A stretch of 64,000 bases of DNA, taken from the NCBI GenBank assembly GCA_002256395.1, contig NKJG01000005.1, positions 248,001 to 312,000 of the forward strand, written 5' to 3'. The notes below the pieces were generated by a model. The model was given only the letters and a program-made list of their open reading frames with translations. It made no database searches and had not been told where the DNA came from. The first letter of the stretch is position 1, and each line of letters opens with the position of its first letter. The DNA comes from Bacteroidetes bacterium B1(2017) (GTDB lineage: Bacteria > Bacteroidota > Bacteroidia > UKL13-3). Position numbers and translations under genes: made by a program. Below are positions 18,061 to 27,528 of the stretch, one piece after another.

Positions 18061-18657
18061 ATGAGTAGGGTTAAATTACATATTGTAGGGTTGAGTACTG
18101 GGCAAACCAGCGGGTCGTATACATTAATTCTAGGAGAAGAAAATTCGAGCAGAAAATTGCCTATTGTAATTGGTAGTTTCGAAGCTCAGGCAATTGCCAT
18201 TGAAATTGAAAAAATTGTTCCTTTTCGCCCAATGACACACGATTTATTTCTGAATTTTAGTAAGTCGTTTGATATTCAAATTCACGAGGTGGTAATTTAC
18301 AGTTTAAACGAAGGTGTATTCCATGCTAAAATGATTTGCGAACACAATGGCGAGATTAGAGAAATAGACGCACGTACCTCCGATAGCATTGCTCTTGCGG
18401 TTAGATTTAAATGCCCTATTTATACCTATGAAGATATAATGGATGCTGCTGGTGTTGTGTTTAACGAAGACCTAAACGAGGCCCTTGAAGAAACGGCAAA
18501 GCCCACTCCTGCTGCCCCTAAGGCAAAAGAAGAAGGTAAAGAATATACTAGAATGACCCTAGAGCAATTACAATCTATGCTTAGCAATGCGCTTGGGGTT
18601 GAAGATTACGTTACCGCCGCTAAAATTCGCGACGAGATACAAAGAAGAGAAAAATAA
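18061..18657 (+). CDS. DUF151 bifunctional-nuclease-family protein with UVR motif
   Basis: A 198-residue protein. Residues about 1-140 form the DUF151 (bifunctional nuclease, BFN) domain, with VKLHIVGLS, LPIVIGSFEAQAIAIEIE and IDARTSDSIALAVRFKCPIY, the last being the most conserved signature. After a short Ala/Pro/Lys-rich linker (about 145-165), residues about 170-198 form a UvrB/UvrC (UVR) helical-hairpin motif (LGVEDYVTAAKIRDEIQRRE). This two-domain arrangement is common in Bacteroidota. Nuclease activity has been reported for plant homologues, but the bacterial role is not settled. The stop codon is one base from the start of the nucleoside transporter gene, so the two are probably translationally coupled. 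Confidence 0.9.
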   Translation: MSRVKLHIVGLSTGQTSGSYTLILGEENSSRKLPIVIGSFEAQAIAIEIEKIVPFRPMTHDLFLNFSKSFDIQIHEVVIYSLNEGVFHAKMICEHNGEIREIDARTSDSIALAVRFKCPIYTYEDIMDAAGVVFNEDLNEALEETAKPTPAAPKAKEEGKEYTRMTLEQLQSMLSNALGVEDYVTAAKIRDEIQRREK

Positions 18658-18658
18658 A

Positions 18659-19942
18659 ATGGAAAAATTTACCGGTTTAATTGGCATAGCACTTATTTTA
18701 GGAATTGCCTTCCTTCTCTCTAATAACAGAAAAGCAATAAATTACCGGTTAGTATTTAGTGGTCTTGGAATACAAGTTGCCCTTGCTCTTTTTATCCTTA
18801 AAACAGAAATTGGTTCGAACCTATTTGCCTTTATTGGAAAAAAAATTGAAGGCTTACTTACTCTTGCAGATAAAGGTGGTGAGTTTGTTTTTGGTGGCCT
18901 TATTAAACCCGATTTATTGAGACCCATTTTTGGCGATCAATACTCCTTTTTATTTATGTTTAAGATTATGCCTACTATAATCTTTGTTGCCGTTTTGGTT
19001 AGCATGGCCTATCATATTGGCCTTATGCAAATAATTGTTTCTTTCTTAGCTCGCATTGTCCATTCGCTTATGCGTGTTAGTGGCAGCGAGGCTCTGTCAA
19101 ATGTGGCAAGCACCTTTGTTGGGCAAGTTGAGGCACAAATTATGATTAAGCCTTATATTTCTACCATGACCATGAGCGAACTTTTGGCAAGTATGAGCGG
19201 TTCAATGGCCACCATAGCTGGAGGTGTTATGGCAGTTTATATTTCTATGGGCGTGCCTGCTCCTTATTTGTTAGCAGCCAGCATTATGGCCGCTCCAGGA
19301 GCCTTAGTTATTTCAAAAATTGTTTGGCCCGAAACCCAAGAATCTCCCACAAAAGGAGCCATAAAATTAGAGGTAAAAAAGACCCATGCCAATTTATTGG
19401 ATGCCATTTCGCATGGCGCTTCAGATGGATTAAAAATTTCTTTGAATGTAATTGCCATGCTTATTGGCTTTATTGCCTTAATTGCGTTGGCAGATGTGTT
19501 ATTATTTAAACTATCTCAACTACCCGATGCCATTATGCATCTTTTAGGTGGTGTTGGAAGTTTAAACTTTCCTGTAATGAGTTTGGATAAAATATTTGGT
19601 TCTTTCTTCTCTGTTTTTGCCTGGGCAATGGGTGTTCCTTCCCAAGATACACAAGTGGTTGGTTCACTCATGGGAACAAAAATGGTAATCAATGAATTTG
19701 TGGCCTATTCAAAATTATCTCCTATGATTGCTGCTCATCAATTAGCCCCAAAATCTGTTATGATTGCCAGTTTTGCTTTGTGCGGGTTTGCAAATTTTAG
19801 TTCTATCGCAATACAAGTTGGTGGCATAGGTGAATTGGCTCCAAGTAGAAGAGCCGATTTAGCTAAACTTGGTTTTAAAGCCCTAATTTGTGGCACTCTG
19901 GCCTCTTACATGGGCGCTACTCTTGCTGGAATAATGATGTAA
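18659..19942 (+). CDS. Concentrative nucleoside transporter (CNT/NupC family)
   Basis: About 427 residues with roughly ten hydrophobic membrane segments. It resembles the CNT family of sodium- or proton-coupled nucleoside symporters of the inner membrane. The gating/Gate domain motif (VGQVEAQIMIKPYISTMT near residue 150) and the C-terminal SQDTQVVGSLMGTKMVINEF region with NEFVAY are diagnostic. I chose the ATG at 18659 because the longer frame opens inside the preceding gene and adds non-family residues, whereas MEKFTGLIGIALILGIAFLL begins directly with the first membrane helix. It ends two bases from the stop of the convergent HSDR_N gene. Substrate range cannot be read. Confidence 0.93.
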   Translation: MEKFTGLIGIALILGIAFLLSNNRKAINYRLVFSGLGIQVALALFILKTEIGSNLFAFIGKKIEGLLTLADKGGEFVFGGLIKPDLLRPIFGDQYSFLFMFKIMPTIIFVAVLVSMAYHIGLMQIIVSFLARIVHSLMRVSGSEALSNVASTFVGQVEAQIMIKPYISTMTMSELLASMSGSMATIAGGVMAVYISMGVPAPYLLAASIMAAPGALVISKIVWPETQESPTKGAIKLEVKKTHANLLDAISHGASDGLKISLNVIAMLIGFIALIALADVLLFKLSQLPDAIMHLLGGVGSLNFPVMSLDKIFGSFFSVFAWAMGVPSQDTQVVGSLMGTKMVINEFVAYSKLSPMIAAHQLAPKSVMIASFALCGFANFSSIAIQVGGIGELAPSRRADLAKLGFKALICGTLASYMGATLAGIMM

Positions 19943-19944
19943 TT

Positions 19945-20382
19945 TTATAACACCGGAAACTCACTTACCGATTCGTAATTTCCTGCTTCATTTAGTTGAA
20001 ACAATAAATGTTTTAGGCCATTTGAAACAAACAAATGTGGCACTTTAAAAACCATGTTATAGGTTGAAATTTGAAACAAGGTTTCGCTGCTTAAATTAAC
20101 TTCTGGCGCCTTACATTCAATTAACATTTGAGGATGGCCTTGCTTGTTATAAAGCATCACATCAAAACGTTTTTTAAGGTTATTAAATTGTATCATTCGT
20201 TCTACAGCAATTAAACTCATGGGGTAATTTTGGGTCTGAACCAAAAAGGCCAACACATGCTGCCTAACCCATTCTTCGGGTGTTAATACAACTTTCTTTT
20301 TGCGAATAGGATCGTAAATAAATTCCTTTTCTTCGCTCCTACTTAACTGAAATGTATAGGCTGGAAAATTTAATGGATCCAA
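19945..20382 (-). CDS. Orphan type I restriction R-subunit N-terminal-like (HSDR_N) protein
   Basis: A 145-residue protein matching the HSDR_N nuclease-like domain. A PD-(D/E)xK core is visible as RFDVMLY (Asp near residue 92) and MLIECKAPEV (E-x-K near residue 108). It has no helicase domain, and no hsdM or hsdS gene is nearby. The short stand-alone form is common in Bacteroidota and is not a restriction system by itself. It lies nine bases downstream of the 702-residue T9SS protein gene on the same strand. Biological role unknown. Confidence 0.8.
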   Translation of the reverse strand: MDPLNFPAYTFQLSRSEEKEFIYDPIRKKKVVLTPEEWVRQHVLAFLVQTQNYPMSLIAVERMIQFNNLKKRFDVMLYNKQGHPQMLIECKAPEVNLSSETLFQISTYNMVFKVPHLFVSNGLKHLLFQLNEAGNYESVSEFPVL

Positions 20383-20391
20383 AATGATTTT

Positions 20392-22500
20392 CTATTTTAT
20401 AACAGCAAAACTTCCACTTTGAATTTCACCTGTTTTGGTGTCTTTAACCGTAAATAGATACACGCCTGTACTAAGTGTTGTTTTTGAATCACTCAACACA
20501 TCCCAAGCATGCTCTCCACCACTCATGGTAGTTTTTTCTGCATTGCCATAATTGGTGGTCCATCCTATTCCTTCACCTTTATAGGTATCGCTATTGTGTG
20601 ATAAGGTAGCAATTAAATCGCCGCTGTTTGTATAGATATGTATTTCGCACTTTGATGGCAAATTATAAAAGTATAATTTCTTAGTTCTACTTGTGCCCCC
20701 ATCCCATGCGGCTGTAGTGTTATACGGATTTGGATAGACGCCCACTTTTTTGGCATCAGCACCAGTAAAATCATTTGGTTTGGTACCAGCAAAGGCACGA
20801 ATTTCATTCTCTGTAAAGGATGATTCTAAAGAAGGAATTCCTAATATTTTATCGCCCTTATCAAAGGCTGTTACTACTACTAAATATTGCCATCCATTCG
20901 AAATATTATCAAGGGTATATTTGTAATAATACTTTGTTGTATCGCCTTCAAACATTTTTGGTTCGGCCAATTTTATTAAGCTAAAACCATTATTAAAACC
21001 AAAATCATTACCTATAGAATCCCATTGCGAAATAAGGTTGGCATCACTTATTAAATTTAAAGCTAAATCATCACCCGCATTACTTCTATAAATTCTATAT
21101 CCTTCAAAATCTCTAGTACGTGTAATTGGGTCTATTGAATATTCCGATTTATTTGTCCAATACACTTCTATTTTACTTTCACTTGTAATTACCTTGGTTA
21201 ATGGCGATTCTGGCGGTTCTGGTAATATATACCTATCTAATTTGCCATTTCCATTTAAGTCTAACTCTGGTGCATAACGGCCATCTTCATTCACATCTTC
21301 ACCCACATAAGTGGCACGGGTTCTTTTTAAATTATCTGTTAATTCTTTTTGAGAAGAAATAGACGTAACAATGCTACTGCTTGCAGGTGGTAAATACGAT
21401 AGCGGTTCTTTTTGTTTGGCACAAACAAAGGCAAATGTGAAATTAAATTTCTCACCTGGATTTACATTAACAATTGGACCCGCAGATAGTAATTGCAACC
21501 AATTTGCAGGAACACCCAAAATTGGACCATCGGCCCCATATAAGGTTGTAGAATCAATGGTGTTAGCCAATTTTAAATAACGCTCTTGATCATTACTTGG
21601 CGTATTCCAAGGCGTGGCAATAGAGTTAAAATTCCAAAAATTATAATTTACCCTTGGTGCCGGATAGCCTAAGGATAAAAAGGTATCGGGCTTTTGGGGG
21701 TTAAAAAACATGCCTCTCCAATCAATTCCCAAAAACTGAATAGCACCATAGGATTTTGTGAAATCAATATCATCGCCATAACTTTGGTAGGCAAATAAAG
21801 TGTTGTATTTAGCATCTACACCATTTCTACCTTTATTAAAAAAGGCCGTTCCTGCATCCCTCGTTACATTTACATTTCGCACTACTAAATCGCTAAAGGT
21901 TCCTAAAAACACAGAATCCCAGCGATTTGTTGAGGTATTGGTAATCTCATAATTACATATCACAAAAAAATCGGCAAAAGGAAAATTCCAAGCATAGGTT
22001 TCTAATTTTATAACAGCTCCCAAAGGGTTTTGGTGACCACTAATTGGAATAGAGGTTCCTGGAATAACCACAAAGCTATCTGTTTGCAGCATACTAAAAT
22101 CTTGATGAGAAATGGCCGAAGAAGAATAACTAGCGCTGCTTGGGAGCTTTGAACGTTCTTTAATAGAACTTAGTTGGGTAAATTCAAATCCACTGCCGCC
22201 CGTGCTATAACCAGAACTTGCATCTACAGAGCTGGTGCTCACCCTTACTTGTCCATTTACAAGTGCACCTATCCAAATCCCCGATTCAAATAAATGCTCC
22301 ACTCCGCTTCCTCTAGGAAACGCCATTGAAGGCGGACCTTGAGTATTGCTTCTAACGGTTGGCCTACCATATGTTCCATAGTTATTTATGCTTAAACCTA
22401 TGCGGCCAGCATTGGTATATCTGCTTTGTGAAGGTACCTGAGCAAAACCCATTTTCATTAAAATTAAAAATTGGATTAGGCATAAAATTATTTTCTTCAT
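20392..22500 (-). CDS. T9SS type A sorted secreted protein
   Basis: A 702-residue protein with a signal peptide (MKKIILCLIQFLILMKMGFA, cut before QVPSQ). The body is unrecognised, about 400 residues with many aromatic and Gly/Ser loops. A DVNEDGRYAPELDLNGNGKL stretch near residue 400 looks like paired Ca-binding loops, as in dockerin or EF-hand-like segments. A fibronectin-like region follows (about 430-560, with EGYRIYRSN). The end (about 590-702, VGVYPNPYNTT to SGSFAVIK) is a FlgD-like/type A T9SS C-terminal domain. It is predicted to be exported by Sec and then across the outer membrane. Function unknown. Confidence 0.82.
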   Translation of the reverse strand: MKKIILCLIQFLILMKMGFAQVPSQSRYTNAGRIGLSINNYGTYGRPTVRSNTQGPPSMAFPRGSGVEHLFESGIWIGALVNGQVRVSTSSVDASSGYSTGGSGFEFTQLSSIKERSKLPSSASYSSSAISHQDFSMLQTDSFVVIPGTSIPISGHQNPLGAVIKLETYAWNFPFADFFVICNYEITNTSTNRWDSVFLGTFSDLVVRNVNVTRDAGTAFFNKGRNGVDAKYNTLFAYQSYGDDIDFTKSYGAIQFLGIDWRGMFFNPQKPDTFLSLGYPAPRVNYNFWNFNSIATPWNTPSNDQERYLKLANTIDSTTLYGADGPILGVPANWLQLLSAGPIVNVNPGEKFNFTFAFVCAKQKEPLSYLPPASSSIVTSISSQKELTDNLKRTRATYVGEDVNEDGRYAPELDLNGNGKLDRYILPEPPESPLTKVITSESKIEVYWTNKSEYSIDPITRTRDFEGYRIYRSNAGDDLALNLISDANLISQWDSIGNDFGFNNGFSLIKLAEPKMFEGDTTKYYYKYTLDNISNGWQYLVVVTAFDKGDKILGIPSLESSFTENEIRAFAGTKPNDFTGADAKKVGVYPNPYNTTAAWDGGTSRTKKLYFYNLPSKCEIHIYTNSGDLIATLSHNSDTYKGEGIGWTTNYGNAEKTTMSGGEHAWDVLSDSKTTLSTGVYLFTVKDTKTGEIQSGSFAVIK

Positions 22501-22553
22501 TTAGATTTAAAAATGTAAATTCATACTTAATTAAAAATTATGACTGCAAATTT

Positions 22554-24734
22554 TTATAAGTTATTTCTAATTACAATACTATTTGCCCATGGAGTAGGAT
22601 TTGAAAAAGAGCCAATTTGAACACAATCAACAATTATATTCGGACCTGAAACAACAAATGGAGTAAAAAATTGAGTACCACCGAAAGTAGAATCATTTAT
22701 TTTAACTTCTAAATTCGAATTACCCTTTGTTGATTCGAATATATAATACCAAATTCCATAATTAAAATTGACATTTGAAAAAACAAATCTAGCAAATGTA
22801 TTTTCCAAGCCAAAGACCACCAATTGACTTCCATAGTCATCTCCTTGAGGATCGAACAAAGTAATATCAACATTCTTAAAAGTAATTGAGCAATTTCCTT
22901 TTAATAAAATTTGTCCAATTTCATGAATTCCACCATTAGATGGGAAATAAAGAATTGGTTTAATTAAGTTATCCGAATAACCTGTGATTAATAAATTACA
23001 ATTTTCGATTTCTTTAATTGATAAATCCTTAATAATCGGAAATTCGAATGGAGGTATTTCAATTGGTATATTTGCTTTAAGTAAAATAGTGTGAACTGGA
23101 TTTAAAGTAGATTGGTTTTGAACCCTTATTAAGGCTGCATCAAATGACTTTAAAGGGTCGGAAATAGAAAATCCATAGTTCGAATCATTACCGTCTTTTG
23201 GGTCAACATAAACTATTCCGATATTTGGTCCAATTGGAGTTTCGTCTAAAAAAATAACTTGTTTAGAATAAATACATTTTGGTACCCTAGCAGTATTGTT
23301 ATAATCAAGAACTTTTGAAAAATTAATTAATCGTTTTGGTTCTTGTAAATCCTCAAATAGAATTAAATAACCACCTACATTTACATTTGATATATCTCCG
23401 AATGAAAAATGACCTAAATAAAATGGTTTAGGTACAACATTTAATATGAAATCCACAAAATTAAATCTAGTTCCAGCAGTAACGACTCCAAAGTTAGCTA
23501 ATTGTTCAGAATAAAAACTACTTGCAGAACACACTGAATCAAGTAAAACAACGCCATTAGAAGTATTCTCACATGAAACCGAGTTTAATGATAATGAAAC
23601 ACCAAAATATGCAATTATCCCACATTTTCCTTTATAAATTTTAGGATCTTGAATATGATAAGTAGAACTAAATGGAATTTCATTCATGAAGAATTTTTGA
23701 ATATGCCACGGAAAACGCCCATATTTTTCTTCATTTTGAATTTCAATATTCGTTAATTCAGGAGAATAAAGGCTTTGTTCAAATGGTTTTGAACCGCAAT
23801 GGTAGAATGAATCAACCTTTACAACATTACAATTTGTAATAACTAACCCAAACCAAAAAGAATAATTAAAAATATTGTCAATTTCTGCATAAACGCATGC
23901 ATTTAGCATAATTCCAATTCTGGTATTTATTATTGAAACATTTCTAATTAAAGGATAATAAGATCCCGACAATTTAATTCCCCCAAAGGCTGTTCCGGAT
24001 GGATTTTCTATTAGGAATCCTGTATTCAGGGAAATATTTTCGATTGAAAATCCATTAGTCCAGATAATTTTTTGACCATCATAATCTACAGACAATGATA
24101 GGATTTGTGCAATTTGCTGCAATTGACCTGGGAAGGATGAATTCGAGGTGTAAAATGAAGATGATTCAATCATCCATTTATTGTAAGTAATTCCATTTTC
24201 ACCAGTGGGTCTTGAAAAATTACAAGAAATAATAGAACCATTATTATTTTTTGAATTATATGGTGAAGTATTCCCGCTTTTGGTTTGTCCCATTATTTTA
24301 ACAAACGGACCAACAAGCAAAGTGTCTGTAATTAAGTAATTTCCAATTGGAAAAAACAATGTACCCATGCCAAATTCACGATATTGGTATGGTGGTACAG
24401 GAGCTGAATTCCAAAGTTCCAAATAATTTGAAGTTGATATGAAATCTAAAGCTTTTTGAATTGCAATTGTATCATCATTTGGAAACGGAACACCAAGGTA
24501 ATTATTTCCTTTGGCCCCAAACCATTTAACATTTACATAGCCATCATAAATCCTTTTATACCTAGACCCAGAAAAACCTACCAAAATTGTTCCTTCATTA
24601 TCTAAAGATACTAAATCTGTTGGATCAAAGTACCAATTACCTTGTTTATCTTCATCAGTCACAAAATAAGTATCTAATGTATTAGGAATAATTATATTTC
24701 TTAAATCAAAAATTGATGTTTGAATAATTGGCAT
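22554..24734 (-). CDS. Pectate-lyase-3-like parallel beta-helix protein without signal peptide
   Basis: A 726-residue protein. Residues about 60-110 carry the pectate_lyase_3 entry pattern YVNVKWFGAKGNNYLG then DDTIAIQKALDFI, also typical of phage tail-spike and capsule-depolymerase N-termini. Residues about 115-430 are asparagine- and isoleucine-rich beta-helix rungs (IENISLNTG, IRNVSIINTRIGI). A second segment after 510 (IVYVDPKDGNDSNYGFSISD) restarts a DUF1565-like beta-helix. The N-terminus MPIIQTSIFDLRNI lacks a Sec signal, and I see no T9SS C-terminal domain. This differs from both neighbours and suggests a phage- or mobile-derived gene, or a protein exported another way. Enzymatic activity is not demonstrable from the sequence. 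Confidence 0.75.
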   Translation of the reverse strand: MPIIQTSIFDLRNIIIPNTLDTYFVTDEDKQGNWYFDPTDLVSLDNEGTILVGFSGSRYKRIYDGYVNVKWFGAKGNNYLGVPFPNDDTIAIQKALDFISTSNYLELWNSAPVPPYQYREFGMGTLFFPIGNYLITDTLLVGPFVKIMGQTKSGNTSPYNSKNNNGSIISCNFSRPTGENGITYNKWMIESSSFYTSNSSFPGQLQQIAQILSLSVDYDGQKIIWTNGFSIENISLNTGFLIENPSGTAFGGIKLSGSYYPLIRNVSIINTRIGIMLNACVYAEIDNIFNYSFWFGLVITNCNVVKVDSFYHCGSKPFEQSLYSPELTNIEIQNEEKYGRFPWHIQKFFMNEIPFSSTYHIQDPKIYKGKCGIIAYFGVSLSLNSVSCENTSNGVVLLDSVCSASSFYSEQLANFGVVTAGTRFNFVDFILNVVPKPFYLGHFSFGDISNVNVGGYLILFEDLQEPKRLINFSKVLDYNNTARVPKCIYSKQVIFLDETPIGPNIGIVYVDPKDGNDSNYGFSISDPLKSFDAALIRVQNQSTLNPVHTILLKANIPIEIPPFEFPIIKDLSIKEIENCNLLITGYSDNLIKPILYFPSNGGIHEIGQILLKGNCSITFKNVDITLFDPQGDDYGSQLVVFGLENTFARFVFSNVNFNYGIWYYIFESTKGNSNLEVKINDSTFGGTQFFTPFVVSGPNIIVDCVQIGSFSNPTPWANSIVIRNNL

Positions 24735-24857
24735 AATTTATTTAGATTTAATTGCATGATAGGATAAAAATTTCAGGATTAGAAATAATTTTAAATTATG
24801 AATTTGTTATCAAATCAAAAAGACTTAATCTAAAATCATTTTTTCGATAAAAATATT

Positions 24858-24865
24858 TACTTTTG
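24858..24865 (+). promoter_or_regulatory. Putative -7 promoter element
   Basis: TACTTTTG is an exact TAnnTTTG match 19 bases before the ATG at 24885. No TTG is found at the expected -33 position, so this is a half-supported promoter in the divergent region between two secreted-type genes. Confidence 0.4.
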
Positions 24866-24884
24866 AATCGTTATTTTAAAAATT

Positions 24885-27362
24885 ATGAAAAAAATATTTC
24901 TACTTTCTTCCATTTTGATTCTCTTTAATCTTGCACATGCTCAAAATCCATATCCAACTATACCTATAGATACGGTTCAATTTGTGAATGATGCAAAAAT
25001 GAGCGGCCAATTTCCTAATGATTCCTCGGATTATGTAAATCCAGTATTTAAGAACCAAATTTTCAGAGATACATTTAGAATTGAAGGATATGTCCTTTTT
25101 GACCCAAGATTATACGGTTTACCTACTGGTAAAAACAGAGCTTCAACAGTAATAATGGCTGATACATTTGGAAGACCATGGGGAGGTGTTGAGGTTATGG
25201 CAGATCCAACAAGTTCGGTAATGATCCCAAGCCAGGTTACCACTTTGGCTACTCTCGTAAATGAAAATCATTTTTTTGACAATGTAAAACCTGGTTATAA
25301 AGTAAGAATTACAGGCATTTTAAGAACCTTTAGAAACGCAAACCCTGCGGGAAACAAACAAGGACAAAGTCAAATGAATTTGCTAAGAGGAAATCCAAAT
25401 TGGGATAATTCAGTTGAAATATTGGATTTAAATCCTAAACAATTCACAGCCACTCCTATTAGGATAGATTCATTGATGACAGGAAATGCCAGCATAGGTC
25501 AAGTTCAGAAAAAATTAAGTGGCGAAAAATGGGAAGGCTCATACGTTGAACTAAAGAATGTGACAGTCCTTACCAGAACAGCTAGTGGTAGCCGTTGGTT
25601 CTGGAGTGTTGCCGATGAAAATGGTAATGCCATTGATGTAAACGATTTCTCGGGTTGGTTTAGAAATGACAACCTTTCTGATAGTTTATTGCCAGTTGGA
25701 AGGTTTACTCCTCCAATTATTGGAACGCGAATTAGTTTTATAAGAGGGGTAATAATTGAAAATTCTATTTCTAGTCAGTATAGGTATGTAATTGCCCCAC
25801 TGTTACCATCCGATTTAGGTCCTGTAAGCTACACTCCTCCAACTATTGTTTCTCGTCAAAGAGGTCCAGTTGTTGCTACTTCAAATGATTCAGTAGGTGT
25901 TTTGGTTAAAGTACAACAAGGTTCTGCGCGTGTTTCAACTGTTAAATTATTCCACACAGTGGGATATACCAATACCGTGTTCGATACAATTAACTTAGTT
26001 CGCAACCAAGCTCCAAACGATACCACCTTATGGTATGGTTTTATTCCTAAAAGACCTAATGGTTCAATTGTAAAATACTTTGTACGCCCTACAGACGTAA
26101 ACGGTTTCTTTACTAATTCACCTGATACTTTTGGTAGCTACAATGCCTATAAAGTAACAGATGCCGGTATCAAAACCATTCAAGATTTACAATTTAGCCC
26201 GTATCCAAACAACCAAACTATTTGGCATAACGATAGTATTTCGGGTGTTGATATTAGAGGTATTGTTACTTCAAATAACATGACCCAAGGTACTACAAAT
26301 ATCTTAACCATTCAAAATGGAACAGGCTTAAATAGTGCCATTATAGTAAACCGTGTAAACGGCGATATTACAGGAACTTGGAAAGCTGGTGACTCAGTTT
26401 CATTAACAGGTTTTAGAGTTGTTGAAACATTTGGTAATACTTGTTTAAACAGCGTTGCTGGAACAAAAATTTCTAGTGGAAATGCATTGCCAGCATTCAC
26501 TACTTTAAACATTGATACTATCTCCACAATTTCTGCAAGTGCAGCTCGTCGCCCAGAATTATGTGGATACGAAGGAATGTTGATGAAGTGGGATAGCGTT
26601 TATGTAGTTAATGTAAATGCAGATGCGCCTTCTAATTTTGGTGAGTTCTTAGTAAATACAAACAAAACAAAAACCACCGGTTTACGTATTGATGATATTA
26701 GCACCAAATTACCTGATAATTTCAATAACAACTTAGTAGCTTCTCAATTGATGAAGAAAGCTCAAGGTATCTTTATCTTATCATTTAGCAACTGGAAACT
26801 AGAACCACGCGATAGCAATGATTTAGATTTCTCTGGCGCTCCTGATACAGAAAAACCTGTTATTACTTTAACTGGTAAAAACCCTGATTCATTGTTATTA
26901 AACGCTACGTATGTTGAACCAGGATTTACTGCTGCAGACAATAAAGATGGCGACATAACTTCTAATGTTGTTAGAACAAGTGGTATTGATAACACTAAAA
27001 TTGGAACTTACTTAATCACCTATAAAGTAAGCGACTTAGCTGGCAACAAAGATTCTGTAACTCGTACAGTAATTGTGTATAGCAAAACAAGTATCAACGA
27101 AAACGAATTAACCTATGCATTAAGCAATGTGTATCCTAACCCAGCTCACGATCAATTAACATTATCTGTAAGCAATATCAATACCTTGCCATTAACAGCA
27201 AACATTATTGATTTAAGTGGTAGAACATTACTAAGCCAAACATTTACAAGCAATACGATCAACCATGTGTTTGATATTCGCAACTTGCAAAATGGTATCT
27301 ACTTCTGTAACCTAGAATCGGCTAACGGAACTAAGACTATTAAGTTTGTAGTGACTAAATAA
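24885..27362 (+). CDS. T9SS type A sorted protein with Ig-like DUF5011 domain
   Basis: An 825-residue protein with a signal peptide (MKKIFLLSSILILFNLAHAQ). Residues about 60-300 contain two OB-like or DUF5689-like beta domains (DTFRIEGYVLFDPRLYG; then WEGSYVELKNVTVLTRTASG). Residues about 420-640 repeat a similar fold (DIRGIVTSNNMTQGTTNILT). A DUF5011/HYR-type Ig-like domain spans about 655-740 (TYVEPGFTAADNKDGDIT). The type A T9SS sorting domain is about 750-825 (LSNVYPNPAHDQLTLSVSN). The OB-like repeats resemble those of secreted nuclease-associated lamin-tail/endonuclease proteins, but no catalytic motif is seen here. A strong terminator follows. Function unknown. Confidence 0.85.
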   Translation: MKKIFLLSSILILFNLAHAQNPYPTIPIDTVQFVNDAKMSGQFPNDSSDYVNPVFKNQIFRDTFRIEGYVLFDPRLYGLPTGKNRASTVIMADTFGRPWGGVEVMADPTSSVMIPSQVTTLATLVNENHFFDNVKPGYKVRITGILRTFRNANPAGNKQGQSQMNLLRGNPNWDNSVEILDLNPKQFTATPIRIDSLMTGNASIGQVQKKLSGEKWEGSYVELKNVTVLTRTASGSRWFWSVADENGNAIDVNDFSGWFRNDNLSDSLLPVGRFTPPIIGTRISFIRGVIIENSISSQYRYVIAPLLPSDLGPVSYTPPTIVSRQRGPVVATSNDSVGVLVKVQQGSARVSTVKLFHTVGYTNTVFDTINLVRNQAPNDTTLWYGFIPKRPNGSIVKYFVRPTDVNGFFTNSPDTFGSYNAYKVTDAGIKTIQDLQFSPYPNNQTIWHNDSISGVDIRGIVTSNNMTQGTTNILTIQNGTGLNSAIIVNRVNGDITGTWKAGDSVSLTGFRVVETFGNTCLNSVAGTKISSGNALPAFTTLNIDTISTISASAARRPELCGYEGMLMKWDSVYVVNVNADAPSNFGEFLVNTNKTKTTGLRIDDISTKLPDNFNNNLVASQLMKKAQGIFILSFSNWKLEPRDSNDLDFSGAPDTEKPVITLTGKNPDSLLLNATYVEPGFTAADNKDGDITSNVVRTSGIDNTKIGTYLITYKVSDLAGNKDSVTRTVIVYSKTSINENELTYALSNVYPNPAHDQLTLSVSNINTLPLTANIIDLSGRTLLSQTFTSNTINHVFDIRNLQNGIYFCNLESANGTKTIKFVVTK

Positions 27363-27380
27363 GCAGTCAATTCTATTCAA

Positions 27381-27419
27381 AAAGCGGGCTTACCAAAATT
27401 GGTAAGCCCGCTTTTTTTT
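27381..27419 (+). terminator. Rho-independent terminator
   Basis: Perfect stem AAAGCGGGCTTACCAA / TTGGTAAGCCCGCTTT with a two-base loop, followed by a run of T. It lies 18 bases after the stop of the 825-residue T9SS protein gene. Confidence 0.95.
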
Positions 27420-27426
27420 GCCCTTT

Positions 27427-27456
27427 TATCCGATTACAAACGGATATAATCGGATA
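27427..27456. promoter_or_regulatory. Perfect 10-bp inverted repeat upstream of ssb
   Basis: TATCCGATTA (27427-27436) and TAATCGGATA (27447-27456) are perfect inverted copies separated by ten bases that themselves contain CGGATA, with another ATCCGA directly after. It sits between the terminator and the ssb start, about 70 bases upstream. It has no T-run, so an operator is more likely than a terminator. Regulator unknown. Confidence 0.5.
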
Positions 27457-27528
27457 ACATCCGACTAAATTATTCACACCCCTTCAAATTCGTTAGACAA
27501 TAATTTTAAACAACTTAATTTAAAACGT

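Noticed and set aside
19945..20382. Restriction-modification system
   Set aside because: Only an HSDR_N-like domain is present; there is no helicase, methylase or specificity gene nearby.
22554..24734. Prophage
   Set aside because: Only one tail-spike-like gene is present; no integrase, capsid, portal or terminase genes accompany it.
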